Assembly (NCBI GenBank): GCA_024508725.1
Contig: JANINS010000003.1
Coordinates: 124,001 to 188,000 of the forward strand
Reading direction: 5' to 3'
Source: Chitinophagaceae bacterium
GTDB taxonomy: Bacteria > Bacteroidota > Bacteroidia > Chitinophagales > Chitinophagaceae
Length of the DNA stretch: 64,000 nucleotides
The translations under genes were made by a program, and so were the position numbers. Every line of letters starts with the position of its first letter. Within the stretch, counting starts at the first letter, position 1. Below are positions 51,326-58,688 of the stretch, in pieces. The notes beneath the pieces are model-generated. The model ran no database searches. It worked only from the letters and a program-made list of their open reading frames with translations, and was not told the origin of the DNA.

Positions 51326-52540
51326 ATGCTAGCTGCTACAGCCAAAATATATAAGAACGCTTATAGTGGATTAAGCCGGCAAACATGGTTATTGTCTGTT
51401 GTGATGCTGATCAATCGTAGCGGCACCATGGTTGTTGGCTTTATGAGCCTTTACATCGTAAATGGTTTGGGTTGGAAGTTATCGCAAGCCGGAGTGGTGA
51501 TGGCATGCTTTGGTGCAGGTTCTATCGTTGGTGCTTACTTCGGTGGAAAGATCACTGACAGATTTGGATTTTATAAATTACAGGTTGGTGCACTGGCTTC
51601 GGGGGGAATGATGTTCATTATTGTTGGCTATCTCAAAGCATACATCCCACTTTGCATAGGCACCTTTATTTTAAGTCTTTGTAATGAAAGCTTCAGGCCT
51701 GCCAATTCAACAGCGATTGCTCATTACAGCACAGTACAAAACAGAACAAGATCTTACTCATTAAATCGTTTGGCCATAAACCTTGGTTGGGCAGTTGGTG
51801 GAGCTTTGGGTGGTTTCCTGGCAGAATTTAATTACAGTGTTTTATTCTGGGTAGATGGTTGTACCAACATTGCCGCAGCCGGATTAATGCTTTTTCTTCT
51901 TCCGCCGGTTAAGAAAAATTACGATTATAAGATCCCTCATCAGAAACTTACCGGTTCACCTTACAGCGATCGCAGGTATTTATTTTTCATCTTAATGGTT
52001 GTGCTGTTTGCCATTTGTTTTCTGCAGTTATTCTTTACACAATCCCTCTTCTTTAAAAAAGAATGGCACATCACAGAAAGTAAGATCGGGATATTAATGG
52101 CCTTTAACGGACTTCTTATTGCTTTTGTTGAAATGGTGCTGATATACTTCTTAGAAAAAAGAAGTCGTGGTTTGTTTTACATCAGGATCGGAGCTTTGCT
52201 TACAGGATTGGGATATGCCATGGCTAATATATTATCACCTGCATTCACTAATGCATTATTTGTAGTAGGTATTGTTACCATTGGTGAGATGTTGGTGCTG
52301 CCGTTCATGAACAGCTACTGGATATCCCGAACCAATGAAAACAATCGTGGTAGTTACGCTGCTCTTTATACAATTGCCTGGTCTGTAGCCCAGATCATAG
52401 CTCCTACATTCGGAAGCCAGGTAACAGAGCATACTGGTTTTAATATGTTGTGGTGGACCGTTGGATGTATTTGTGTTGTTGTTGCCGGAGGAATATGGTG
52501 GCTGGATTCTAAGAGTAGAAGTAGTATAAAAAGTATATAG
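51326..52540 (+). CDS. Major facilitator superfamily transporter
   Basis: A 404-residue protein with twelve hydrophobic helices. The loop-2/3 MFS motif GGKITDRFGFYK is at about residues 71-82 (acidic Asp and Arg kept), and NLGWAVGGALGGFLAE resembles the efflux-type helix 5 motif. Drug or small-molecule export is likely; the substrate is unknown. It is followed by a terminator shared with the convergent CsbD gene. Confidence 0.92.
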   Translation: MLAATAKIYKNAYSGLSRQTWLLSVVMLINRSGTMVVGFMSLYIVNGLGWKLSQAGVVMACFGAGSIVGAYFGGKITDRFGFYKLQVGALASGGMMFIIVGYLKAYIPLCIGTFILSLCNESFRPANSTAIAHYSTVQNRTRSYSLNRLAINLGWAVGGALGGFLAEFNYSVLFWVDGCTNIAAAGLMLFLLPPVKKNYDYKIPHQKLTGSPYSDRRYLFFILMVVLFAICFLQLFFTQSLFFKKEWHITESKIGILMAFNGLLIAFVEMVLIYFLEKRSRGLFYIRIGALLTGLGYAMANILSPAFTNALFVVGIVTIGEMLVLPFMNSYWISRTNENNRGSYAALYTIAWSVAQIIAPTFGSQVTEHTGFNMLWWTVGCICVVVAGGIWWLDSKSRSSIKSI

Positions 52541-52558
52541 AGTATATTGAGTAATGAG

Positions 52559-52591
52559 AAAGCGAATTATACGAGCTGTATAATTCGCTTT
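52559..52591. terminator. Bidirectional terminator
   Basis: A 14-bp perfect stem (AAAGCGAATTATAC and complement) with loop GAGCT, between the convergent MFS and CsbD genes. Confidence 0.92.
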
Positions 52592-52610
52592 GATTCTTTG
52601 AAGATGGAGA

Positions 52611-52799
52611 CTAACCCAAAGATTTCAACCAATCTATTACCTGCTCTCTCGTTTTTCCGAGCTTGGTTTGCAATCTTCCGTAAAGCTCGTCATCTTTACC
52701 TTCTTCATATCTCAGATCATCATCGGTAAGATCGCCATGAGCTTGTTTTACTTTACCCTTGAGCTCATTCCATCTTCCCTTTAGTTCAAGCTTATCCAT
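52611..52799 (-). CDS. CsbD family stress protein
   Basis: A 62-residue CsbD-type protein: [20 protein letters not shown] (residues 6-25) and [16 protein letters not shown] follow the family pattern. CsbD proteins are small, abundant and stress-induced in many bacteria; their molecular role is unresolved. A clear sigma-54-like motif lies upstream, which would explain stress-type control here. Confidence 0.92.
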   Translation of the reverse strand: MDKLELKGRWNELKGKVKQAHGDLTDDDLRYEEGKDDELYGRLQTKLGKTREQVIDWLKSLG

Positions 52800-52822
52800 A
52801 TAGAAATGTTTAAAGCATTAGC

Positions 52823-52839
52823 GACAATTAACGTGCCGT
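52823..52839 (-). promoter_or_regulatory. Sigma-54-like promoter of the CsbD gene
   Basis: ACGGCACGTTAATTGTC on the minus strand: GGCACG and TTGT with GG-N10-G spacing. The GG is 37 nt from the CsbD ATG. Confidence 0.6.
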
Positions 52840-53246
52840 GAGATGCTGTTGTAACTCAGTCCACTCAATGATACATATCAGTTGATCGCAATAACACAGT
52901 AAGTATGTTGCATTCGAAACGCAATAAACAGGTGTATCCTGTAATCTTTTAATCGAAGTTCTACTAAGAATTTGCGTTTGCCTTGTTCCGGTACTGCCTC
53001 GTTTGGCTCATTTTGCAGCGCTTGTGAGGTTTATCGTGGGAATATGGTTCTGTATGAATGATGTGCACACGAAAGGCAGCATCATCTTCGGCAAACAAAT
53101 TTAAAGTGAACAGAGATTTGATCCTTACCCTTACAGCCGGTATTTTAATTAGTGCCGGCTTTTTGTTGAACCTTATTATGCAGCACAAGAGTGCGACGCA
53201 ACAGAAGCATCATGCATGCAATACAGCCGGTTACACCTTCAGCCAA
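52840..53246. other. Gene-poor region
   Basis: About 400 bp between the CsbD promoter and the next one. It holds a doubtful small ORF (53058-53255) and one inverted repeat copy (53183-53202); nothing else is supported. Confidence 0.5.
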
Positions 53247-53255
53247 CTGGCATAA
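53058..53255 (+). CDS. Doubtful 65-residue ORF with one membrane helix
   Basis: The frame encodes VNRDLILTLTAGILISAGFL as a plausible membrane helix, but the last ~20 residues are read through a copy of the dispersed repeat, and no promoter is visible. It could be a gene fragment or a chance frame. Confidence 0.25.
   Translation: MMCTRKAASSSANKFKVNRDLILTLTAGILISAGFLLNLIMQHKSATQQKHHACNTAGYTFSQLA
53183..53202 (-). repeat. Dispersed repeat copy (inverted orientation)
   Basis: GCACAAGAGTGCGACGCAAC, the reverse of the core. The family leader lies to its right and ends in GCCGG at about 53226-53230. Confidence 0.8.
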
Positions 53256-53263
53256 TTTTTACG
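53247..53263 (+). promoter_or_regulatory. Sigma-54-like motif
   Basis: CTGGCATAATTTTTACG: a good -24 element, with TTAC at -12. The GG is 36 nt from the ATG at 53286. Confidence 0.5.
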
Positions 53264-53285
53264 CACTATTATTAAAAGATTCTCT

Positions 53286-53897
53286 ATGGCAATCAATATT
53301 GTAGAAGCAATACAAAAAAGATTAGGCACAACATCCATCAATAAGATTGATGTGAACACTTCGCATCAAAGCGAAACAAAACACCCTGCTAAAACCGATG
53401 AAGGAATGCAGGCTGCTGCTTCTGCTGTGCTGGTTGCATTGTACAGGTTTGGTAAAACAGATGAAGGTGCTGCCAGTATTGCAAGTGACGGCAACAGGAA
53501 TTGGTTGCAAACCATCTTTATGAATAAGGAAGAGGTTGCGATCGACCGTGTATCAAAATATTCGAATAATTCAGCAGATGATTGCCGTAATGTAATGACA
53601 GAAATTGCGGATGAAGCGGTACAGGAAGTGCACAGAAATGTTGGAAAAGATGCCACACCTGAAAAAGTGAAGGCTTACATCAGCTCGCAAAGACATAATA
53701 TTCTTTCGTATTTACCTGCCGAATTAGAAATGGGAAAACTGTTAGACGATCCTGTTCTTGATGACAGAACCAATAAAATGGAAGGACCTGTTTCCAGTTT
53801 CCTTCACTGGATTGAAAATCTTATGGCACCAGGCGACAGAACAAACGAAGAAGCCTTTAAAAGAGAAGATGAAATGTTTACCAGGAAAACAAGATAA
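53286..53897 (+). CDS. Hypothetical helical protein
   Basis: A 203-residue soluble, mostly helical protein. It has a start (MAINIVEAIQKRLG) reminiscent of DUF937-type proteins, an Ala-rich helix (GMQAAASAVLVALYRFG), and a second half with HNILSYLPAELEMGKLLDD. I do not recognise a confirmed family. It has a sigma-54-like promoter and ends near a repeat copy that forms a hairpin followed by T5. Confidence 0.7.
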   Translation: MAINIVEAIQKRLGTTSINKIDVNTSHQSETKHPAKTDEGMQAAASAVLVALYRFGKTDEGAASIASDGNRNWLQTIFMNKEEVAIDRVSKYSNNSADDCRNVMTEIADEAVQEVHRNVGKDATPEKVKAYISSQRHNILSYLPAELEMGKLLDDPVLDDRTNKMEGPVSSFLHWIENLMAPGDRTNEEAFKREDEMFTRKTR

Positions 53898-53932
53898 TTG
53901 GTAAGTCGGCTTAATCGCTTTGATTGAACATC

Positions 53933-53953
53933 GTTGCGTCGCACACTTGTGCG
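53933..53953 (+). repeat. Dispersed repeat copy (single arm)
   Basis: GTTGCGTCGCACACTTGTGC plus G. Because its end is self-complementary, it overlaps the hairpin at 53938-53955. Confidence 0.8.
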
Positions 53954-53955
53954 AC
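53938..53955 (+). terminator. Repeat-derived intrinsic terminator
   Basis: GTCGCAC/GTGCGAC (7 bp) with loop ACTT and a T5 run, 41 nt after the 53286-53897 stop. It appears to be a dispersed-repeat copy whose sequence allows a terminator. Confidence 0.6.
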
Positions 53956-53962
53956 TTTTTCT

Positions 53963-54850
53963 TTATTCACCTTCTTTGGGTAATAGAAGTGTTAATTGTG
54001 CAGGCTCTATACAAGCTTCCAGTTGATTGATCTTGCCAAGATACTCACCATCGATCTGGAAATGAGCTTTGTGTTTTGTTTCAATACTCACATGTTTTGT
54101 ATGAAACACTTCAACATTCTTCGCATTGAACCTTCTTGCTTTTAGCAGCATTCTTACCAGTTCTGCAACCGCCAGCTTTTTTACCACCACCACTTCGAAT
54201 AAACCATCATAAATATCGCCTCCTGGATTTATCACAGCACCGGTTCCGTATTTAGTAGCATTTGCAATTACAACCATCAATGCATTTCGCTCAATGGCTT
54301 TTCCATTACTGTCGATAGAAACATGAATACGTTCTTTGTTCCATAAAGTTTTTAATAAAGCTCTTCCATAACCTAAAAATCCACGGATATTCTTATCATC
54401 GAAAAACTTTATGATCTGTGCATTCAAACCGATATCACTTAAATGGAGACAGAAATGTTTTTTATTAATGCGTATGATATCTGCTTTTTTGATCTCTCCA
54501 TTTACTACAACATCGAGTGCGGCCTTTGTATTCTTTGTTATGTCCAGCTCTTTCGCCATTCCATTGGCAGAACCTGCAGGCAGAATTCCCATGGGTACAT
54601 CTGTTCCCAATAATTGTTCTGCTACTAACGATACAGTTCCATCACCACCTACAGCGATTACCCTGTCTGGTTTCCAGTTATTGATCCAGTGGTTTAATGA
54701 AGCTGCATCATTTTTGCCATCCATCAGGAAAAACTCAACCTGATGCGGGAATGGTTTAAAATATTCATGGATGGCAGATTCAACATTTTGTTTTTTTCTA
54801 CCTCCTGAAATTGGATTAATAACGAATAAAAATTTTAAACTTTCCAGCAT
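53963..54850 (-). CDS. Diacylglycerol-kinase-family lipid kinase
   Basis: A 295-residue enzyme of the DAGK/YegS/sphingosine kinase family. NPISGGRKK (12-20) and the nucleotide-binding VGGDGTVSLVAEQLL (about 67-81) and LPAGSANGMAKEL (95-107) are present. It phosphorylates a lipid hydroxyl with ATP; the lipid is unknown. It diverges from the App1-like phosphatase gene across 24 bp. Confidence 0.93.
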   Translation of the reverse strand: MLESLKFLFVINPISGGRKKQNVESAIHEYFKPFPHQVEFFLMDGKNDAASLNHWINNWKPDRVIAVGGDGTVSLVAEQLLGTDVPMGILPAGSANGMAKELDITKNTKAALDVVVNGEIKKADIIRINKKHFCLHLSDIGLNAQIIKFFDDKNIRGFLGYGRALLKTLWNKERIHVSIDSNGKAIERNALMVVIANATKYGTGAVINPGGDIYDGLFEVVVVKKLAVAELVRMLLKARRFNAKNVEVFHTKHVSIETKHKAHFQIDGEYLGKINQLEACIEPAQLTLLLPKEGE

Positions 54851-54874
54851 AGAGCATTTGAATCAATACAACCA

Positions 54875-55972
54875 ATGCAGAATCATGCCAATATAGCCGT
54901 TCAGCCAAAGCCTTCTTTTTGGGAAAGGTTACGGATAAATATCCTTCATGCATTCCGGCTCACCGATCAACCTGTGGTAAAAGTGTATCATGGGTTTGGT
55001 AACGATAAAACAGTTACTGTTTTTGGACATGCTTTTCATTTTAGTCCAATTCCACGTAAGCACTATTCAAAAAACTTTCTCACCAACACTTTTGCTTTGC
55101 TGCGATTGTTTATGGTGAGGCCTTATCGAAGAACTCACCTGAAAATGCAATGGAACGATCAATGGATATATACACAGAGTGAAAAAGATGGCTTTTTTCG
55201 TTTCGAATGGAAGATCGATGCACCTTTACAACCAGGCTGGCATGAAGTAGAGGTTCTCTTGCTTGGAAAAAACAAAGAGAACAATCCAAAAGCCTCAGGA
55301 AAAGGTTCCATCTTCATTCCATATACCAATCAATATGCATTCATCTCCGATATCGACGACACATTTCTCATTTCGCATTCTTCCAACCTTAGAAAAAGAT
55401 TGTTTGTTCTCCTAACTGAAAATGCACACAGCCGTCAACCGTTCGAAGATGTAGTAAAACATTACCAGTTGCTTTCAAGAGCAGGAGTTCCACATGCTGA
55501 AAGCAATCCATTCTTTTTTGTTTCGAGCAGTGAGTGGAATTTATATGATTACATCAGGGAATTTGCCATTAAACAAGAATTGCCGCAAGGTGTTTACCTC
55601 TTGAACCAGTTAAAACTTTTTAGTCAGCTCTGGAAAACGGGTCAGAACAATCACTCCACAAAATTTATGAGGATCGTAAGGATACTCGAAGCTTTTCCTA
55701 AACAAAAGTTCATTTTGTTAGGAGACGATACACAAGAAGATCCTACTATTTATGCTTCCATTGTTTCTCACTTCCCCAATAAAATTCTGGCCGTTTATCT
55801 TAGAAAAGTGAGGAAAATCACAAAAACAACTGTGTTGCCTGCTATTGATGAAATGAAAGCTGCAGGAGTGATCACATGTTATTTCAGCCATAGTTCAGAG
55901 GCAATAAGTCATTCCATATCAATCGGGCTGATCAATAATCCAGATCCTGTACTCCAAATGAAAACTACCTGA
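54875..55972 (+). CDS. App1-like phosphatidate phosphatase (DUF2183)
   Basis: A 365-residue protein whose C-terminal half is the App1/DUF2183 catalytic domain of HAD type: DIDDTFLISHSS (Asp159, Asp161) as motif I, FVSSSEWNLYDYI as motif II, and LLGDDTQEDPTIY as motif IV. Residues 1-150 form a beta-rich N-terminal domain. In yeast App1 dephosphorylates phosphatidic acid. It sits beside a lipid kinase, which suggests lipid phosphate turnover, though this is inference. Confidence 0.88.
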   Translation: MQNHANIAVQPKPSFWERLRINILHAFRLTDQPVVKVYHGFGNDKTVTVFGHAFHFSPIPRKHYSKNFLTNTFALLRLFMVRPYRRTHLKMQWNDQWIYTQSEKDGFFRFEWKIDAPLQPGWHEVEVLLLGKNKENNPKASGKGSIFIPYTNQYAFISDIDDTFLISHSSNLRKRLFVLLTENAHSRQPFEDVVKHYQLLSRAGVPHAESNPFFFVSSSEWNLYDYIREFAIKQELPQGVYLLNQLKLFSQLWKTGQNNHSTKFMRIVRILEAFPKQKFILLGDDTQEDPTIYASIVSHFPNKILAVYLRKVRKITKTTVLPAIDEMKAAGVITCYFSHSSEAISHSISIGLINNPDPVLQMKTT

Positions 55973-55982
55973 TAGGCTAATG

Positions 55983-55999
55983 CTGGCATAGTATTTTTC
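55983..55999 (+). promoter_or_regulatory. Sigma-54-like motif
   Basis: CTGGCATAGTATTTTTC: a good -24 element, with TTTTC at -12. The GG is 39 nt from the ATG at 56025. Confidence 0.5.
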
Positions 56000-56024
56000 T
56001 GTGTTAAATGGAGAACGATGAGTT

Positions 56025-56501
56025 ATGATAGTAGTGAAAACAGACAAAGCGGCAGTAACAACTTTGAAACAGATGATCGAAGGATTGGATGTGTGCATAC
56101 TCATCACAACAGATAGTGAAGGCCAGCGGCATAACAAGCCAATGGCAGCGATCAGGATTGATGATAAAGGAGATTGCTGGTTTTTTGCAAGTAAATCTTC
56201 CGGAAAGCTAAAGGATCTTTCTACCAATAATAAATTACAGATCGTATTCGCTAACCCTGCCAACGATGATTATGTTGAGTTGCATGGAGTTGGTGATGTT
56301 ATTTGTGACGAAGAAGAGATCAGGAACAAATGGAGTCCATTGGTTTCCCAGTGGTTTCCAAATGGTGTAAAAGACCCTGAGGTTTGTCTTGTAAAAGTTG
56401 AGCTCACCAATATTTTTTATTGGGATGCAGAAACAGAAGGAATTCAAAGATTAGCAATAAAGACAACTACAGTAGTTGAAGAACAGAAGCTGGCTGCATA
56501 G
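56025..56501 (+). CDS. Pyridoxamine 5'-phosphate oxidase-fold general stress protein
   Basis: A 158-residue split-barrel flavin-binding-type protein similar to general stress protein 26. The pattern VCILITTDSEGQRHNKPMA, GDCWFFASKSSGKLKDLSTN and NDDYVELHGVGDV is characteristic. It has no PNPOx C-terminal domain, so pyridoxal synthesis is not implied. It leads a probable two-gene unit with the membrane protein at 56538. Confidence 0.9.
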   Translation: MIVVKTDKAAVTTLKQMIEGLDVCILITTDSEGQRHNKPMAAIRIDDKGDCWFFASKSSGKLKDLSTNNKLQIVFANPANDDYVELHGVGDVICDEEEIRNKWSPLVSQWFPNGVKDPEVCLVKVELTNIFYWDAETEGIQRLAIKTTTVVEEQKLAA

Positions 56502-56537
56502 AAAGGAATTTGACATTTTAGTTAACTAAAAAAAGGA

Positions 56538-56828
56538 ATGGCTATGTTAGAAAGAATTAATGTAAGCGGTTTAAAAGATCGCATCTACGATTTAAAAGAT
56601 CGTGTTGATGTAAGCAAATTGAAAAGCCTGGGTAATTCAGCTTTACACGAAGCAAAAAAGTTCAGCAAACACAAAGTGCGTTACAAAGGTTATTCAGTAA
56701 ACACTTTACTGCTATCGGGTATTGCAATTGGATTAGCGATCGGCGGAATCTTGTTGTATAAAAACAGGAATCGCTTAGGTTTCTCCGGATCTACAGGAAT
56801 GGAAGATCAGGATTATCCGATCAAATAA
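56538..56828 (+). CDS. Small YtxH-like hypothetical membrane protein
   Basis: A 96-residue protein: an amphipathic N-terminus with two heptad-like LKDR repeats (SGLKDRIYDLKDRVDVSKLK), a basic stretch, one membrane helix (LLLSGIAIGLAIGGILLY, about 64-81), and a short polar tail. The shape resembles YtxH-type stress proteins, but the relation is not proven. It lies 36 bp after the PPOX-fold gene and ends in a terminator. Confidence 0.65.
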   Translation: MAMLERINVSGLKDRIYDLKDRVDVSKLKSLGNSALHEAKKFSKHKVRYKGYSVNTLLLSGIAIGLAIGGILLYKNRNRLGFSGSTGMEDQDYPIK

Positions 56829-56833
56829 AATTT

Positions 56834-56865
56834 CAAAACAGCTTTCTTAATCGAAAGCTGTTTTG
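56834..56865 (+). terminator. Intrinsic terminator
   Basis: A 13-bp perfect stem (CAAAACAGCTTTC and complement) with a 6-nt loop and a T-rich tail, just after the 56538-56828 gene. Confidence 0.88.
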
Positions 56866-56891
56866 CTTTTGCATTGTTACAACACTGACTT

Positions 56892-56908
56892 CGGGCATTG
56901 TTTTGGAG
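56892..56908 (+). promoter_or_regulatory. Sigma-54-like motif
   Basis: CGGGCATTGTTTTGGAG: GGGCA at -24 and TGGA at -12. The GG is 42 nt from the ATG at 56937. Confidence 0.4.
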
Positions 56909-56936
56909 CTATTACTTGTAACAAAAGCCCCTCATT

Positions 56937-57146
56937 ATGAAGAATCTGAACAGGTGGGAAATTGCAAATCACTTACATACGTCTTTAAAAGAAACATATC
57001 CGTATGAAAGAGATACACCTGCTAAGAGTTTACGTGGGGTGAAAAGCACATCAGGTGGGGAATTTTATTCTCGCCAACACAACTCACCAGAAGGTCATTC
57101 CCGTGATGACAGAAGTTTTACTCAATCTCTATGGGGTCGTAGATAA
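56937..57146 (+). CDS. Small hydrophilic hypothetical protein
   Basis: A 69-residue soluble protein rich in Arg, Ser, His and Tyr (SLKETYPYERDTPAKSLRG, FYSRQHNSPEGHSRDDRS). It has no signal, membrane segment or known domain. It lies in the stress-like gene run and has a sigma-54-like motif at the usual distance. Confidence 0.55.
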   Translation: MKNLNRWEIANHLHTSLKETYPYERDTPAKSLRGVKSTSGGEFYSRQHNSPEGHSRDDRSFTQSLWGRR

Positions 57147-57214
57147 AAAACGACTTCCACCCTTATTCCAGAATGCTTTTATGCTTTAAAAGATTATTAT
57201 TCAACATAACACGG

Positions 57215-57231
57215 CTGGCATTGTACTTGTC
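57215..57231 (+). promoter_or_regulatory. Sigma-54-like promoter
   Basis: CTGGCATTGTACTTGTC: a full -24 CTGGCA and a TTGT at -12 with GG-N10-G spacing. The GG is 40 nt from the ATG at 57258. It resembles the CsbD promoter. Confidence 0.6.
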
Positions 57232-57257
57232 TTTTTAACTCCAAAAAAAGATAGGTT

Positions 57258-57776
57258 ATGAGAGCACTGAAAACATTTTTATTTGCGGCTTTGGCTGCTG
57301 CAGTATGGACTGCATGTTCCGATGCCAAAGCAAGGTATGTTGATCTTACGACAGGAGAACCATTGGATCTTGTAAGAGATGATGAAACAGGAGTATTGGT
57401 TGATGCCGAAACAAGAAAGCCAGTTCGTATGTATGTTGACACAAGAACACATGATACCATTTGGGGAATCAGTGGTAAAGTGATCAATGGATATGTACAC
57501 AGGAAAAACGATGGTGGTTACGTTTACATTGATGAGAATGGCAGAGAAGTAGAATACAAGTACAAGGTAGATGATGATGGCAGCATGAAAGTGAAGTACG
57601 GTGATGATGCTTACAAATATAAAAGAGATGAAGACGGAAGTTATAAGGTAAAAGTTGGTGACGATTACTATAAGAAGAAAGTAGAAGATGATGGTGATGT
57701 AAAGATCAAAAAAGGTAATAAGAAGATTAAAGTAGATGCGGAAACCGGCGAAAGAAAAGTAAAGTATGACGACTAA
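57258..57776 (+). CDS. Lipoprotein with tandem charged repeats
   Basis: A 172-residue lipoprotein (signal MRALKTFLFAALAAAVWTAC; Cys20). The N-terminal half has DLTTGEPLDLVRDDETGVLV-type segments. The C-terminal half is three ~19-residue repeats of Y-K-(Y/K)-K-x-(D/E)-D-G-x-x-K-V-K type, ending in Lys/Asp-rich sequence. The repeats look like short beta hairpins. No family is recognised. Confidence 0.75.
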   Translation: MRALKTFLFAALAAAVWTACSDAKARYVDLTTGEPLDLVRDDETGVLVDAETRKPVRMYVDTRTHDTIWGISGKVINGYVHRKNDGGYVYIDENGREVEYKYKVDDDGSMKVKYGDDAYKYKRDEDGSYKVKVGDDYYKKKVEDDGDVKIKKGNKKIKVDAETGERKVKYDD

Positions 57777-57797
57777 TCAAACAACATCGTAAAAAAG

Positions 57798-57821
57798 AGA
57801 AGGGACTTAACGGTCCCTTCT
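57798..57821. terminator. Bidirectional terminator
   Basis: A 9-bp stem AGAAGGGAC/GTCCCTTCT with loop TTAACG and A/T runs on both sides, between convergent genes. Confidence 0.88.
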
Positions 57822-57825
57822 TTCT

Positions 57826-58143
57826 TTACGGATTGCCTTGTGTAGAATTATCATTTTGTGTTGCCTCTCCTTTATTCAGACTGTAAGGATCATTGTCTGC
57901 GTCGTTGAATAAACCTTCACCTTCTTCATCTGCTGAAGAGATCGTTGTATCTGCCAACTCACCTAAAGCCGGAGGGTGAATAAATTCCTGACCGGGAATA
58001 TCTTTTACATCAGGAAGATCGATGGTTGTTTCATCAGGTTTAAGCCTTTCCTGGTCTCTTTTTGAATCATGCAGATCACCTGTCCTGTCATTCAACGATT
58101 GTTTCTCCTGGTCAGAACGTTGTTGATTATTTGGTTGTTTCAT
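57826..58143 (-). CDS. Acidic hydrophilic hypothetical protein
   Basis: A 105-residue protein with no signal or membrane helix. The first 35 residues are Gln/Asp/Arg-rich; the centre carries DLPDVKDIPGQEFIHPPALG and DTTISSADEEGE, blocks that look conserved rather than random. The end is Asp/Asn-rich. No function is known to me. The ATG at 58143 was chosen because the longer frame runs through the sigma-54-like motif at 58168-58184. Confidence 0.65.
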   Translation of the reverse strand: MKQPNNQQRSDQEKQSLNDRTGDLHDSKRDQERLKPDETTIDLPDVKDIPGQEFIHPPALGELADTTISSADEEGEGLFNDADNDPYSLNKGEATQNDNSTQGNP

Positions 58144-58167
58144 AAAGTTGTTGTTTATAGCAACAGC

Positions 58168-58184
58168 CGAAAAATCTATGCCCT
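58168..58184 (-). promoter_or_regulatory. Sigma-54-like motif
   Basis: AGGGCATAGATTTTTCG on the minus strand. It is close to the site at 55983 (GGCATAG then T5C). The GG is 38 nt from the ATG at 58143. Confidence 0.45.
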
Positions 58185-58225
58185 TTTGAACCTGAGAAGT
58201 ATATTTAATCTGCAAACCAAAACTT

Positions 58226-58657
58226 ATGGAACAGAATTTTAAGAATCATTCACGCTATGTGCCTTTATACCATATTGTCGCTCCTATAATACTTGTGGCT
58301 TTGCTTATTGCGGCTTTAATCGATCTCTTCGAAAAACTATCAGACGGAGAAAATTACATGGAATCGATTTTCAGATTTCTAATTGTTGTTGTACTGCTGA
58401 TATTGTACTGGCTGATCAGGGCTTTCCCGCTAAAAGCACAGGACCGTGTGATCATTTTAGAAGAAAAATTAAGACACCAGCAATTAACCGGCAGATCATT
58501 AAACCAGAATCTTCGTTTTTCACAGATCATTGCATTACGTTTTGCAAGCGATGCTGAATTCCCTGCCTTGGCAGAGAAAGCAGCAGCAGGCAATATGAGC
58601 AGCAAAGAGATCAAACAATCAATCAAAAACTGGAGAGCAGATCATCACAGGGTATAA
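58226..58657 (+). CDS. DUF6526 family membrane protein
   Basis: A 143-residue protein with two membrane helices (about residues 15-34 and 48-66) and a cytoplasmic C-terminal half containing VIILEEKLRHQQLTGRS and SQIIALRFASDAEFPALAEK. This matches DUF6526, a Bacteroidota family of unknown function. It diverges from the 58143 gene. Confidence 0.85.
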   Translation: MEQNFKNHSRYVPLYHIVAPIILVALLIAALIDLFEKLSDGENYMESIFRFLIVVVLLILYWLIRAFPLKAQDRVIILEEKLRHQQLTGRSLNQNLRFSQIIALRFASDAEFPALAEKAAAGNMSSKEIKQSIKNWRADHHRV

Positions 58658-58666
58658 GCTTTGCTA

Positions 58667-58674
58667 TACCTTCG
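58667..58674 (+). promoter_or_regulatory. Candidate -7 box (TACCTTCG)
   Basis: A TAnnTTyG match 15 nt before the FKBP ATG. No TTG -33 box at usual distance. Confidence 0.4.
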
Positions 58675-58688
58675 CAGCAAATTCTTTT

